DNA from: JALZEG01 sp035942255 | GTDB lineage: Bacteria; Actinomycetota; CADDZG01; WHSQ01 | DNA: 63,674 nt | Assembly (NCBI GenBank): GCA_035942255.1 | Contig: DASZDG010000030.1 | Coordinates: 1 to 63,674 of the forward strand | Direction: 5' to 3' | Shown: positions 1 through 8,787 of the stretch, piece by piece | Layout of the letters: each line of letters opens with the position of its first letter | Position numbering within the stretch: the first letter of the stretch is position 1 | Made by a program: the position numbers and the translations under genes | The notes under the pieces: generated by a model | What the model saw: the letters and a program-made list of their open reading frames with translations, nothing else | What the model was told of the DNA's origin: nothing | The model's database searches: none

Positions 1-102
1 CCCGAGAGTGTTCCCAAGTAACACGGAGCCCGAGAAATTCCGTGTGAATTTGCGGGGCCCACCCCGTAAGGCTAACTACTTCCTAGCGACCGATAGTGAA
101 CC

Positions 103-133
<31 letters not shown>

Positions 134-152
134 GGGAGGGGAGTGAAATAGC

Positions 153-185
<33 letters not shown>

Positions 186-703
186 GTCGTTACGCGACTT
201 CGGTCGCGTAGCCGTGATGGCGTGCCTTTTGAAGAATGAGCCGGCGAGTTACTCGTACGTGGCAAGGTTAAGGAGAGATCCGTAGCCGTAGCGAAAGCGA
301 GTCTTAATAGGGCGTTTCAGTCGCGTGCGGTAGACCCGAAGCCGGGTGATCTATCCATGGGCAGGTTGAAGCGAGGGTAAGACCTCGTGGAGGACCGAAC
401 CCACCAGGGTTGAAAACCTGGGGGATGACCTGTGGATAGGGGTGAAAGGCCAATCAAACCCGGTGATAGCTGGTTCTCCCCGAAATGCATTTAGGTGCAG
501 CGTCACGCGTTCAGTATCGGTGGTAGAGCACTGGATGGGCTAGGGGGCCAACAAGCTTACCGAACTCAGCCAAACTCCGAATGCCGGTACTCCAGAGCGT
601 GGCAGTGAGACTGCGGGGGATAAGCTCCGTAGTCGAGAGGGAAACAGCCCAGATCGCCAGCTAAGGTCCCTAAATCTTTGCTAAGTGGAAAAGGATGTGA
701 AGT

Positions 704-745
<42 letters not shown>

Positions 746-1659
746 GAAAGAGTGCGTAACAGCTCACTGGTCGAGTGATTTTGCGCCGATAATGTAGCGG
801 GGCTAAGCAAAGTACCGAAGCTGCGGCATTGCTCACTTCGGTGAGTGATGGGTAGGGGAGCGTTGTAACAACTGCGAAGCTGTTCCGTGAGGAGTGGTGG
901 AGTGGTTACAAGTGCGAATGCCGGCATGAGTAGCGAAAGGGGAGCGAGAAACTCCCCCCCCGTATGTCCAAGGGTTCCTGGGGAAGGTTAATCCGCCCAG
1001 GGTAAGTCGGGACCTAAGCCGAGGCCGAGAGGCGTAGGCGATGGACAACTGGTTGATATTCCAGTACCACCACACGCGCGCCCACGCCGAAACGAGTTGC
1101 TAAGGGAAGCCTTCGGGCCTACCGACCCACTCGTCTAGGCGAGCAATGGGGTGACGGAGGAGGGTAGTCGGACCCACGCGTTGGTTGACGTGGGGTAAGC
1201 AGGTAGGAGGGTCCCTTAGGCAAATCCGGGGGACCGTTAACTCCGAGACGCGATGCCGACCCGCTTGAGGGGAAGCCGATGAGCCCATGCTCCCGAGAAA
1301 AGCCTCTAGCGAGCTCGTGTGGTGCCCGTACCCCAAACCGACTCAGGTGGACAGGTAGAGCATACCAAGGGGATCGAGAGAACTCTGGTTAAGGAACTCG
1401 GCAAATTGGCCGCGTAACTTCGGGATAAGCGGCGCCACTGCTGGTGACGGGACTTGCTCCCTGAGCTGGCGGTGGTTGCAAAAACCAGGCCCTAGCGACT
1501 GTTTACTAAAAACACAGGAGCGTGCTAAGCCGTAAGGCGCCGTATACGCTCTGACGCCTGCCCGGTGCCGGAAGGTTAAGGGGAAGGGTTAGCTGGACTT
1601 CGGTCCAGCGAAGCTCTGAACTTAAGCCCCGGTAAACGGCTGCGGTAACTATAACCGTA

Positions 1660-1713
<54 letters not shown>

Positions 1714-2234
1714 CGACTTGGGCACTGTCTCAACCAGAGACTCGGCGAAATTGCAATACGAGTAAAGATGCTCGTTACCCGCGGAAGGACGAAAAGACCC
1801 TAGGACCTTTACTGCAGCTTGATATTGGAGTTTGGGACATTTTGCGTAGGATAGGCGGGAGGCTTTGAAGCTTGGACTCCGGTCCAGGTGGAGCCAACCT
1901 TGAAATACCGCCCTGAATGTTCTGGGCTTCTAACCCGGGTCCCTTATCGGGATCGGGGACAGTGTCAGGTGGGTAGTTTCACTGGGGCGGTGACCTCCTA
2001 AACTGTAACGGAGGTGTTCAAAGGTTCCCTCACCCTGGTCGGCCATCAGGGGGCGAGTGCAAACGCACAAGGGAGCTTGACTGCGAGACCTACAAGTCGA
2101 GCAGGTGCGAAAGCAGGAGTTAGTGATCCGGCGGCTCCTCGTGGTAGGGCCGTCGCTCATCGGCTAAAAGGTACCCTAGGGATAACAGGCTGATCGTGCC
2201 CAAGAGTCCATATCGACGGCACGGTTTGGCACCT

Positions 2235-3037
2235 CAATTTGGGGTGAGGCGGTAGAGATACCGTCGCAAGTATCGGCTTATAACGGTGGAACCCGAAGCT
2301 GTCGTACCCGGTACGTACAGTGGGCAATACCGTGGGAAGTCTGTCGGGAGTGCAGCGCGAGGTCATAACCGGATGCCTTCTGGGCGACGGGGCCATGCGT
2401 TGCAAGACCAACGCACTCCTCGAGATCAATCACTCTATCCAGCAGCGGAGCTACGTCGACTGGAAGTTCGACCATCTCGCTCCGCTCGTCCGCACTCCGC
2501 CGAGAGCCAGGGCCGGCAACGGATCCCGCGTCGCGTATCGATTCGTGACTCGGAGCCTGCCGGAGCTGACCGACTTCTACAGAGCGTTCTACGACGCCGG
2601 GGAGAAGGTCGTTCCGGAGCTTGAGCTGACGCCTCTGACTCTCGCTGTGTGGACGATGGATGACGGGTGCAGATCGAGAAGTGCAGTGTACATGAACACT
2701 CAGCAGTTCGCGATGGCGTCGCAAGCGCGACTCATGCGGATGCTGCGGGAGCAATGGAGGATCGAGTCGAACCTCAACCGGGACAAGACGTACTGGCGCA
2801 TTCGCGTCACGACCGTCGGAAGCGCGAGGTTGAGAGAGATAGTCGAGCCCTTCATGCTCCCCGAGCTCATGTACAAGCTCCCGCAAGTGACCCCGTAACG
2901 ACTGTGGTCTTTTCGACCAAGGTGGCGATCACTGGCCAGAAGGCCAAATCTGCGATCGCCACAACACGCCGACCCCTCGCCCTTGGTCGGGCAGGGTGAA
3001 GATATAGTCTGCGCCGCTCGAGAGAGCGGATCACGTG
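2235..3037 (+). mobile_element. Group I intron in 23S rRNA at E. coli position 2500
   Basis: The 23S sequence GGCACCT breaks off after T2234 and resumes with CGATGTCGGCTC at 3038, exactly the order found in uninterrupted 23S. The 5' exon end CACCT pairs with GGGGTG at 2241-2246, giving a P1 helix with the canonical U-G pair at the splice site. The diagnostic P7/S element AAGATATAGTCT lies at 2999-3010, and GACT at about 2900-2903 can form the other P7 strand. A GAGA-loop hairpin at 3014-3029 fits P9, and a G (3037) precedes the 3' exon as omega-G. The intron is 803 bp and carries an endonuclease gene. The core fold is inferred by eye, while the exon boundaries are directly visible. Confidence 0.95.
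2320..2898 (+). CDS. LAGLIDADG homing endonuclease inside the 23S intron
   Basis: This 192-aa protein contains two LAGLIDADG-type helices: ITGCLLGDGAM at about residues 16-26 and LAVWTMDDGCR at about 109-119, each ending in the acidic metal-binding residue. That spacing is typical of single-chain two-motif enzymes of the LAGLIDADG_2 type. It would cut intron-less 23S genes near the insertion site and drive intron homing; it could also act as a splicing maturase. The GTG start lies inside the intron 5' half and the TAA stop directly abuts the P7 5' strand, so the gene is embedded in the ribozyme. The frame is intact, suggesting recent mobility. Codon use is less GC-rich than neighbouring genes. 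Confidence 0.93.
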   Translation: MGNTVGSLSGVQREVITGCLLGDGAMRCKTNALLEINHSIQQRSYVDWKFDHLAPLVRTPPRARAGNGSRVAYRFVTRSLPELTDFYRAFYDAGEKVVPELELTPLTLAVWTMDDGCRSRSAVYMNTQQFAMASQARLMRMLREQWRIESNLNRDKTYWRIRVTTVGSARLREIVEPFMLPELMYKLPQVTP

Positions 3038-3070
3038 CGATGTCGGCTCGTCGCATCCTGGGGCTGGAGC

Positions 3071-3122
<52 letters not shown>

Positions 3123-3123
3123 T

Positions 3124-3154
<31 letters not shown>

Positions 3155-3536
3155 TCCGCGGGCGTAGGAGATTTGAGGAGAGCTGTCCCTAGTACGAGAG
3201 GACCGGGACGGACGCACCTCTAGTGTGACAGTTGTCGTGCCAACGGCAGGCTGTTTAGCTACGTGCGGACCGGATAAGCGCTGAAAGCATCTAAGTGCGA
3301 AGCCGACTCCAAGATGAGATCTCCCACCCGGTTAACGGGGTAAGGCCCCTTGCTAGACGACAAGGTTGATAGGCCGGAGCTGTAAGCACAGCAATGTGTT
3401 CAGGCGACCGGTACTAATAGGCCGAGGGCTTGGTTTCGCTCGCGCTCGCTCTGGAGGTTCCAGGGTTCAGAAGGACGCCTGTGTTGGGCGATGACACAAG
3501 GCATCGCTCGCGATGCCGCTGACAAACGAATAAGGT

Positions 3537-3654
3537 TTCCGGTGGCTATGGCGGAGGGGTCACACCTGGTCCCATTCCGAACCCAGAAGTTAAGCCCTCC
3601 AGCGCCGATGGTACTGCCCTGGCGACGGGGTGGGAGAGTAGGACGCCGCCGGAT
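3537..3654 (+). rRNA. rrf: 5S ribosomal RNA
   Basis: A roughly 117-nt RNA is bounded by complementary ends, TCCGGTGGC at the 5' side and GCCGCCGGA at the 3' side, forming helix I. Inside are the hallmark 5S segments CACACCTGGTCCCATTCCGAAC and AAGTTAAGC and the GGGAGAGTAGG 3' arm. It lies about 100 bp after the 23S 3' end, the normal bacterial order. Confidence 0.96.
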
Positions 3655-3663
3655 TTTTCCTCA

Positions 3664-3694
3664 GAGGCCGCCCGCCAGGGCGGCCTCTTTCTTT
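3664..3694 (+). terminator. Intrinsic terminator of the rRNA operon
   Basis: A perfect 10-bp GC-rich stem (GAGGCCGCCC paired with GGGCGGCCTC, loop GCCA) is followed directly by TTTCTTT. It sits 10 nt after the 5S end, where an rRNA operon terminator is expected. Confidence 0.93.
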
Positions 3695-3715
3695 GCTGCC
3701 TTACCCTGTCTTCTC

Positions 3716-4477
3716 ATGTCCTCCAAGCCCCCACCGCGTCCCGAGCGCGACGCCGCCCGTGTCTCGCACCTCGGCCCCCATCAGCGCCGCCAGCGCGAGC
3801 GCGGCCGCGGCCGGGACGAGCGGCACAGCGGCCGGGAGCCTGTGCACCTCGAGGACGACGTCACGAAGGAGCTCCGCGCGACCGCGCGGCCCGGCAAGGG
3901 CGACCTCCTCGTGAAGGTGTTCGCGGACGCGGCGGCCGCGTACCTGGAGGACGACCTCGACGAGGCGATCGACCTCGGCGAGCAGGCGAAGCACATGGCC
4001 CTCCGGGCGGTCTCGCCGCGCGAGCTGCTCGGGCTCATCTATTACCGCGCCGGCCGGTGGCAGGAGGCGGCCCGCGAGCTGTCCGCGTTCCGGCGGCTGT
4101 CGGGGAGCCCGGCGCAGAACCCGGTGCTCGCCGACTGCTACCGCGCGCTGGGGCGGCCCGAGCGCGCGGTGGAGCTGTGCGACGAGGTCACGCCGGAGCT
4201 GGTGACGCCGGACGTCTTCTACGAGGCCAGCATCGTGGCCGCGGGTGCGCTTGCAGACCAGGGGCGGCTCGACGACGCGATCGCGCGCCTCGAGCGGCTC
4301 GAGCTCCAGCCGGAGAACGCGGAGGAGCACCACCTCCGGGCGTGGTACGTGCTGGGGGACCTGCTGGAGAGACGCGGCCGCTTCACGCAGGCACGCGAAT
4401 GGTTCGAGGCCGTCGCCGCCGTGGATCCCGACGCTACCGACGCGCCGGAGCGGGCGGAGCGGATGCGCTCGGGCTAG
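3716..4477 (+). CDS. Tetratricopeptide-repeat protein
   Basis: This 253-aa protein has an N-terminal Arg/Asp/Glu-rich, probably disordered stretch of about 50 residues. TPR-like helical pairs follow, for example YLEDDLDEAIDLGEQAKHMA, LADCYRALGRPERAVELCDE and LGDLLERRGRFTQAREWFEA, with the usual A/G/Y/P pattern. It is a protein-interaction scaffold of unknown partner. Small actinobacterial TPR proteins of this kind are often annotated only as TPR proteins. The ATG at 3716 was chosen because the longer frame runs back through 5S rRNA. Its stop overlaps the convergent GNAT gene stop in a shared CTAG. Confidence 0.8.
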   Translation: MSSKPPPRPERDAARVSHLGPHQRRQRERGRGRDERHSGREPVHLEDDVTKELRATARPGKGDLLVKVFADAAAAYLEDDLDEAIDLGEQAKHMALRAVSPRELLGLIYYRAGRWQEAARELSAFRRLSGSPAQNPVLADCYRALGRPERAVELCDEVTPELVTPDVFYEASIVAAGALADQGRLDDAIARLERLELQPENAEEHHLRAWYVLGDLLERRGRFTQAREWFEAVAAVDPDATDAPERAERMRSG

Positions 4478-4935
4478 CGCCCCGTCCCGTACATGCTCGC
4501 GTCGCCGGGGCCCACGCGCTTCGTGAACGTGTAGCTCACCTTGTCGTAGCCCATGCGCTCCTCGTAGAACCGGTGCGCGTCGACGCGCTGGAGGCCGGAC
4601 GACAGCGCGACCATCTCGCAGCCCTCGGCGGCGGCGATCTCCTCTACGTGGCCGAGGAGGGCCTGCCCGTGGCCGCGCGAGCGCGCTCCGCCGGCCGTCA
4701 CCAGCTCGTACACCCAGACGTGCCGGCCGTAGTAGAGGTTGGTCGCGAGCCGGATCCCCGCGGCCGCGAGGATGGCCCCGTCGCCGTCCTGGAGCGCCAG
4801 CAACCGGTACCCGTCGGCGGCCATCGTCTCCGTCAGCTGCAGCCACTGGTCCTCTGTGAGGTGCCCGCGCAGCTCCCTCATGACGGGCCAGGCGGTGCGG
4901 AGCTCCTCCCGGGTCCGGAGCTCGACGACGTTCAA
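4474..4935 (-). CDS. GNAT-family N-acetyltransferase
   Basis: This 153-aa protein has the GNAT fold. A central strand reads VWVYELVTAGGARSRGHGQALL, where ARSRGHGQALL is the R/Q-x-x-G-x-G/A acetyl-CoA pyrophosphate loop, and a C-terminal HRFYEERMGYDKVSYTFTK matches the family FYExxGF motif. It should transfer an acetyl group from acetyl-CoA to an amine; the substrate is unknown. The likely start is TTG at 4935, overlapping the TGA of the upstream metallo-hydrolase as TTGA, so the two are probably co-translated. Its end overlaps the convergent TPR gene. Confidence 0.85.
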   Translation of the reverse strand: MNVVELRTREELRTAWPVMRELRGHLTEDQWLQLTETMAADGYRLLALQDGDGAILAAAGIRLATNLYYGRHVWVYELVTAGGARSRGHGQALLGHVEEIAAAEGCEMVALSSGLQRVDAHRFYEERMGYDKVSYTFTKRVGPGDASMYGTGR

Positions 4936-5831
4936 GACCCGAGCTTGTCCATGTAGCGCATGTACCCCCACGTGTTCATCCGGTATGACGTCGTCTGCTC
5001 GAGCCGCGCGACCGACGCGTCGTCGAGATGCTCCGCGTAGGCCGCGCTTGCCGCACGGCGGACGTAGTCCGCGGCTCCGTCGACCGAATCGGTCTCGTCG
5101 CGCGCGGCCCTCACCCATCCGGCCCACTCCACGAGCGCGTCCACGGCGGCGTCGCACACGCCCGCGGGGTCCTCGTCCCCCTTCGCTCCGAAGTGCGTGA
5201 AGCAGAGCCGGTCGGGCCGTAGCTCCTTCACCCTGCCGATCGAGGCGATCGCCGCCTCGAGGTCGAACTCCGGGGGCGGGGTCGCGGGACGGATGACGCC
5301 GACGTCGGGGAGCCGCACGCCGAGCGCGTCCCCGCAGAAGAGCGTGCCGCTCGATTCCTCCAGAAAGGCGTGGTGGTGACGGGCATGGCCGGGGGTCTCG
5401 ATCGCGCGCAGCGAGGTGCCGCCGAGGTCGACCCGTTCGCCGTCGCCGATCTCGCGCAGCTGCCCGGGCGGGACCGGGTCGATCCCGCCCCAGAGCCGCT
5501 CCATCGCGTCGCCGTAGATGCGGCCGGCGCTCGACCACAGCTTCGACGGGTCAGCGAGGTGCGGGGCCCCCACGGGATGGACGACCACGGTCGCGTCCGG
5601 CCACCGTCGCGCGAGCGTTCCCGCGGCCCCCGCGTGGTCCAGGTGGATGTGCGTGACGACGACGTAGTCGACGCGCTCGACGCCGTTGGCGCGGAGACCC
5701 GCGAGCAGGTGCTCGAGCGACGACTTCGGGCCCGTCTCGACCAGCGCCGTCTTCTCGCCGCGCACGAGGAAGGCGCCCGTGATGCCCGGGAAGCCGTGCA
5801 TGTTGAGGTCGATGGTCTCGGGGCCCGTCAT
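4932..5831 (-). CDS. Metallo-beta-lactamase-fold hydrolase
   Basis: This 299-aa protein carries the dinuclear-zinc MBL motifs: THIHLDHAG (HxHxDH) near residue 60, a downstream His in ETPGHARHHHAF, Asp in FCGDALG, and a final His in CFTHFG. That arrangement is typical of glyoxalase II-like or lactonase-like hydrolases. The C-terminal helical part, after about residue 200, is longer than the minimal domain and rich in acidic residues. The ATG at 5831 was preferred over an upstream one that would cross into the divergent kinase gene. The substrate cannot be assigned. It probably forms a two-gene operon with the GNAT gene. Confidence 0.88.
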   Translation of the reverse strand: MTGPETIDLNMHGFPGITGAFLVRGEKTALVETGPKSSLEHLLAGLRANGVERVDYVVVTHIHLDHAGAAGTLARRWPDATVVVHPVGAPHLADPSKLWSSAGRIYGDAMERLWGGIDPVPPGQLREIGDGERVDLGGTSLRAIETPGHARHHHAFLEESSGTLFCGDALGVRLPDVGVIRPATPPPEFDLEAAIASIGRVKELRPDRLCFTHFGAKGDEDPAGVCDAAVDALVEWAGWVRAARDETDSVDGAADYVRRAASAAYAEHLDDASVARLEQTTSYRMNTWGYMRYMDKLGS

Positions 5832-5862
5832 GTCGACCTCCGGTCGGGGATAGGTTGCCGGG

Positions 5863-6789
5863 ATGATAGCCGCGGGGGCGCGGCCCTCCGGCGTCCTGAT
5901 CGTCAACCCGGGTGCCGGGCGGTTGAGCGACGAGAGGCGCCTCGAGATCGTGGACGAGGTGCGGCGGCGATGCCGGGTGGAGGTCTACGAGACGCCGCAG
6001 CGCGACGCGGGCATCGAGATCGCCGCGCAGGCCGCGGACGCGGGCGCACCGGCGGTGATCGCGTTCGGCGGCGACGGCCTCGTCAACGAGGTGGCGAACG
6101 GCGTCGCGGGGACCGCAACCGCGCTGGCCATCGTTCCCGGAGGGACGATGAACGTCTTCGCCCGCGCGCTCGGCATCCCCCCGGACCCGCTCGCCGCGGT
6201 CGCGGCGCTGTCCGAGCGGTGGGCGGACGTGCGCACGGTCCCCTTGGGGCGCATGGACGGCAGGTACTTCACGTTCTCCGCGGGATGCGGGTTCGACGCG
6301 GAGGCCGCGGCGCGCGTCGAGCGGGACCACCGGTCGAAACGGACGTTCGGCGAGCTCTTCTTCTACTGGAGCGCGTTCCGCGTCCTCGCCAGCACCTATA
6401 GACACCGCAACCCTTCGATGATCGTGCGCGGCCCCTTCGGCGAGGTCCCGGTCGCGATGGCGATCGGGTGCAACGCGGGGCCCTACGCCTACTTCGCAGG
6501 CCGCGCCGTCGACCTCGCGCCCGAGGTGTCGCTCGAAGGCGGGCTCGACGTGTTCGCGCTGAAGAGCATGCGCATCGAGGCGCTCCCGTTCTACGCGTGG
6601 CGCTCGGTCGTGTCGGGTGACCTCGTGCACCACCCGGACACGTTCTACGCGAGCGGCCTCGACGGGTTCGAGGTCAGTGCGGCCGAGCCCTTCGCGCGCC
6701 ACGTCGACGGCGAGCCCCTCGAGCCCGCGACGTCGGCGTCGCTCTCCGTCGTGCCTGACGTCCTGAAGGTGCGGGGCGCGGGCGCGTGA
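5863..6789 (+). CDS. Diacylglycerol kinase / lipid kinase family protein
   Basis: This 308-aa protein belongs to the YegS/BmrU/DgkB lipid-kinase family. An N-terminal VLIVNPGAG strand-turn, the nucleotide-binding AFGGDGLVNEV (GGDG) near residue 67, and PGGTMNVFARALG near 90 are all present. The C-terminal beta-sandwich half contains GCGFDAEAA and VDLAPEVSLEGGLDVFAL. It should phosphorylate diacylglycerol or a related lipid at the membrane. The gene is divergent from the metallo-hydrolase with about 30 bp between starts, and overlaps the following gene by GTGA, implying translational coupling. Confidence 0.92.
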   Translation: MIAAGARPSGVLIVNPGAGRLSDERRLEIVDEVRRRCRVEVYETPQRDAGIEIAAQAADAGAPAVIAFGGDGLVNEVANGVAGTATALAIVPGGTMNVFARALGIPPDPLAAVAALSERWADVRTVPLGRMDGRYFTFSAGCGFDAEAAARVERDHRSKRTFGELFFYWSAFRVLASTYRHRNPSMIVRGPFGEVPVAMAIGCNAGPYAYFAGRAVDLAPEVSLEGGLDVFALKSMRIEALPFYAWRSVVSGDLVHHPDTFYASGLDGFEVSAAEPFARHVDGEPLEPATSASLSVVPDVLKVRGAGA

Positions 6790-7268
6790 GCGTCCTGCTC
6801 GCGGGCCTCGACCCGACCCTGACCGCCGCGCTCGCTCGCCGGCTGCTCGCCGCGGGGGACCAGGTGCGCATGATCGGGCGCGGCGAGGCCCCCGCGGGCG
6901 TGCACGTGGCGGCGGGGGAGCTCTCGGACGAGGACCTCGTCGAGCGCGCGTGCCAGGGGGTGCGGACGATCGTGCTCGGGCGGGTGACTGCCCCCGAGCA
7001 AGCAGCGGCTCTCGCGGCCGCGGGGCGTGCCGGCGTCGACCGCGTCGTCCTCGTGGGCGGTTCGGAGCAGGGCCTCCCGCCGGCGATGTCGTGGATCTCG
7101 TTGATCGTTCCGGAACCTCGCTTCCTCGGCATCAAGAAAGGCGTCCCACCCGACGCGGTCGCAGAGGCGGTGGACGCGGCCGACGACCTCGCGGGGGAGC
7201 CGCGGCTGGTTGCGGACCTCGGGACGGACGAGGGGTGGCGCGCCCTGCGGCTGGAGCCGCCTCGCTAG
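6786..7268 (+). CDS. NAD(P)-binding Rossmann-like protein
   Basis: This 160-aa protein begins with a beta-alpha-beta pattern (SVLLAGLDPTLTAALARRLLAAGDQV) resembling short atypical epimerase/dehydrogenase N-termini, followed by GRVTAPEQAAALAAAGRAGVDRVVLVGG. It lacks a clean GxxGxxG loop and the YxxxK catalytic pair, and is about half the length of a full SDR enzyme. A redox enzyme is therefore uncertain. It may be a sugar-nucleotide or lipid-pathway accessory protein. Its GTG start overlaps the lipid-kinase stop, so the two products are made together. It converges on livF. Confidence 0.6.
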   Translation: MSVLLAGLDPTLTAALARRLLAAGDQVRMIGRGEAPAGVHVAAGELSDEDLVERACQGVRTIVLGRVTAPEQAAALAAAGRAGVDRVVLVGGSEQGLPPAMSWISLIVPEPRFLGIKKGVPPDAVAEAVDAADDLAGEPRLVADLGTDEGWRALRLEPPR

Positions 7269-7985
7269 CTACGCGGGGGAGCCGAGGTATGCCTGGCGGA
7301 TCTCGGAGTGGTCGAGGATCTCGCCGCCGGAGCCCGAGTAGACGAGCGTGCCCTTCTCCATCACGAACGCCCGCGACGCGATGCGGAGCACGCCCGCGTT
7401 CTGCTCGACGATGAGCACGGTCGTGCCGTCCTGGTTGATCTGGCTGACCACGTCGAACACCGTCTGGGTCAGCTTCGGGGACAACCCGAGCGACGCCTCG
7501 TCGATCAGCAGCAGCTTGGGACGCGCCATGAGCCCGCGTGCGATCGCGAGCATCTGCTGCTCGCCGCCGGACAGCGTCCCCGCCATCTGGGTCCAGCGCT
7601 CGCTGAGGCGCGGGAAGTACTCGATCGCGCGCTCGACGACCGCGCGCGTGTTCTTGCGGTCCTTCTTGTAGGGCCACGCGCCGAGGCGCAGGTTCTGCGC
7701 GACGGTCAGCTGCGGGAACACGTGCCGGCCCTCGGGAACGAGCACGATGCCCTCTGCGACGAGCTTGCGCGGGTCGACCCCGGTGACGTCGTGGCCCATG
7801 AACGTGACCTTGCCGGACCACGGCTTGAGCATCCCGCTCAGCGTCAGCACCGTCGTCGTCTTGCCGGCGCCGTTGAGCCCGAGCAGCACCGCGGTCTCGC
7901 CCTCCTCGATCGAGAACGAGATGCCGCCTAGCACCGGGAGGCTGCCGTAGCCGCCGCGCAGCTCCTCGACCTCAAGCAGTGGCAT
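7269..7985 (-). CDS. livF: Branched-chain amino-acid-type ABC transporter, ATP-binding protein LivF
   Basis: This 238-aa ATPase has Walker A GLNGAGKTT near residue 36, Q-loop region VPEGRHVFPQLTVAQNL, signature LSGGEQQMLAIARGLM, Walker B LLLIDEASLGLSP and the switch His in VEQNAG. The VPEGRHVFPxLTVxENL stretch is characteristic of the LivF branch of the HAAT (hydrophobic amino acid uptake) family. It is the last gene of a minus-strand operon and overlaps livG by 14 bp. With LivG it would power import through LivH/LivM. The specific ligand (amino acid, urea, short amide) is not readable from the ATPase. Confidence 0.95.
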   Translation of the reverse strand: MPLLEVEELRGGYGSLPVLGGISFSIEEGETAVLLGLNGAGKTTTVLTLSGMLKPWSGKVTFMGHDVTGVDPRKLVAEGIVLVPEGRHVFPQLTVAQNLRLGAWPYKKDRKNTRAVVERAIEYFPRLSERWTQMAGTLSGGEQQMLAIARGLMARPKLLLIDEASLGLSPKLTQTVFDVVSQINQDGTTVLIVEQNAGVLRIASRAFVMEKGTLVYSGSGGEILDHSEIRQAYLGSPA

Positions 7986-8787
7986 CGGCGGTGTCCTCCT
8001 CCGAGGTGGTCTCCTCGACCACCTCGCCGCCGAGGTACGCGGCGACGACCTCGGGATGCGACGCGACCGCCTGCGGCTTCCCCTCGGTGAGGATGCGCCC
8101 GAAGTTCAGCACGTAGACGTAGTCGCAGACGCCGGTCACGAGCGGGACGTGGTGCTCGATCATCAGGACGGTGAGGTTCAGCGTCTTGCGCAGCTCGAGC
8201 AGACGCTCGCCGAACTGGTGCGCCTCGTCGGGCCCCATCCCCGACGACGGCTCGTCGAGCAGCACGACGTCCGGGTCGGTCGCGAGGACGGTGCCGATCT
8301 CGATCAGCTTGAGCGTCCCGTAGGGGAGCCCGTCGAGCTTGCGGTCCTTGAGGTGGGCGAGGTCGAGGAAGTCGAGGACCTCGAGCGCGTTCGTGCGCAG
8401 GCGCCGTTCCTCCGCGAACGAACGCGGTGCGCCGAGGACCGCCGCGAGCGCGCCGTAGCCGATGCGCGGGTGCTGGGCGACGAGGAAGTTCTCGAGGACC
8501 GTGAGCTCGCGGACGAGGCCGATGTTCTGGAAGGTGCGCCCGAGGCCGAGCGCGACGCGCCGGTGCGTGGGCAGCAGCGAGATGTCGCGGCCCCGGTAGC
8601 GCACCGTCCCGGAGTTCGGCGCGTACAGCCCGGTGATGCAGTTGAACAGGGTCGTCTTGCCCGCCCCGTTCGGCCCGATGAGGCCGACGATCTCCCACTC
8701 GGGGACGTCGACGTTCACGCCTTCGAGCGCGACGAGGCCCCCGAACCGGATCCCCATGTCCCTGATCTCGAGCGCGGCGGCCGTCAC
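7972..8787 (-). CDS. livG: Branched-chain amino-acid-type ABC transporter, ATP-binding protein LivG
   Basis: This 271-aa ATPase has Walker A GPNGAGKTTLFNCITG at about 35-50 and GRTFQNIGLVRELTVLENFL, a LivG hallmark. A signature region LDGLPYGTLKLIEI and Walker B DVVLLDEPSSGM follow, with the switch His in MIEHHVP. The signature LPYGTLK departs from the canonical LSYGQQR of LivG but keeps the G. The C-terminal 20 residues are acidic (EEVVEETTSEEDT-type). The GTG start at 8787 overlaps the livM stop. It pairs with LivF as an ATPase heterodimer. Confidence 0.94.
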   Translation of the reverse strand: MTAAALEIRDMGIRFGGLVALEGVNVDVPEWEIVGLIGPNGAGKTTLFNCITGLYAPNSGTVRYRGRDISLLPTHRRVALGLGRTFQNIGLVRELTVLENFLVAQHPRIGYGALAAVLGAPRSFAEERRLRTNALEVLDFLDLAHLKDRKLDGLPYGTLKLIEIGTVLATDPDVVLLDEPSSGMGPDEAHQFGERLLELRKTLNLTVLMIEHHVPLVTGVCDYVYVLNFGRILTEGKPQAVASHPEVVAAYLGGEVVEETTSEEDTADATA

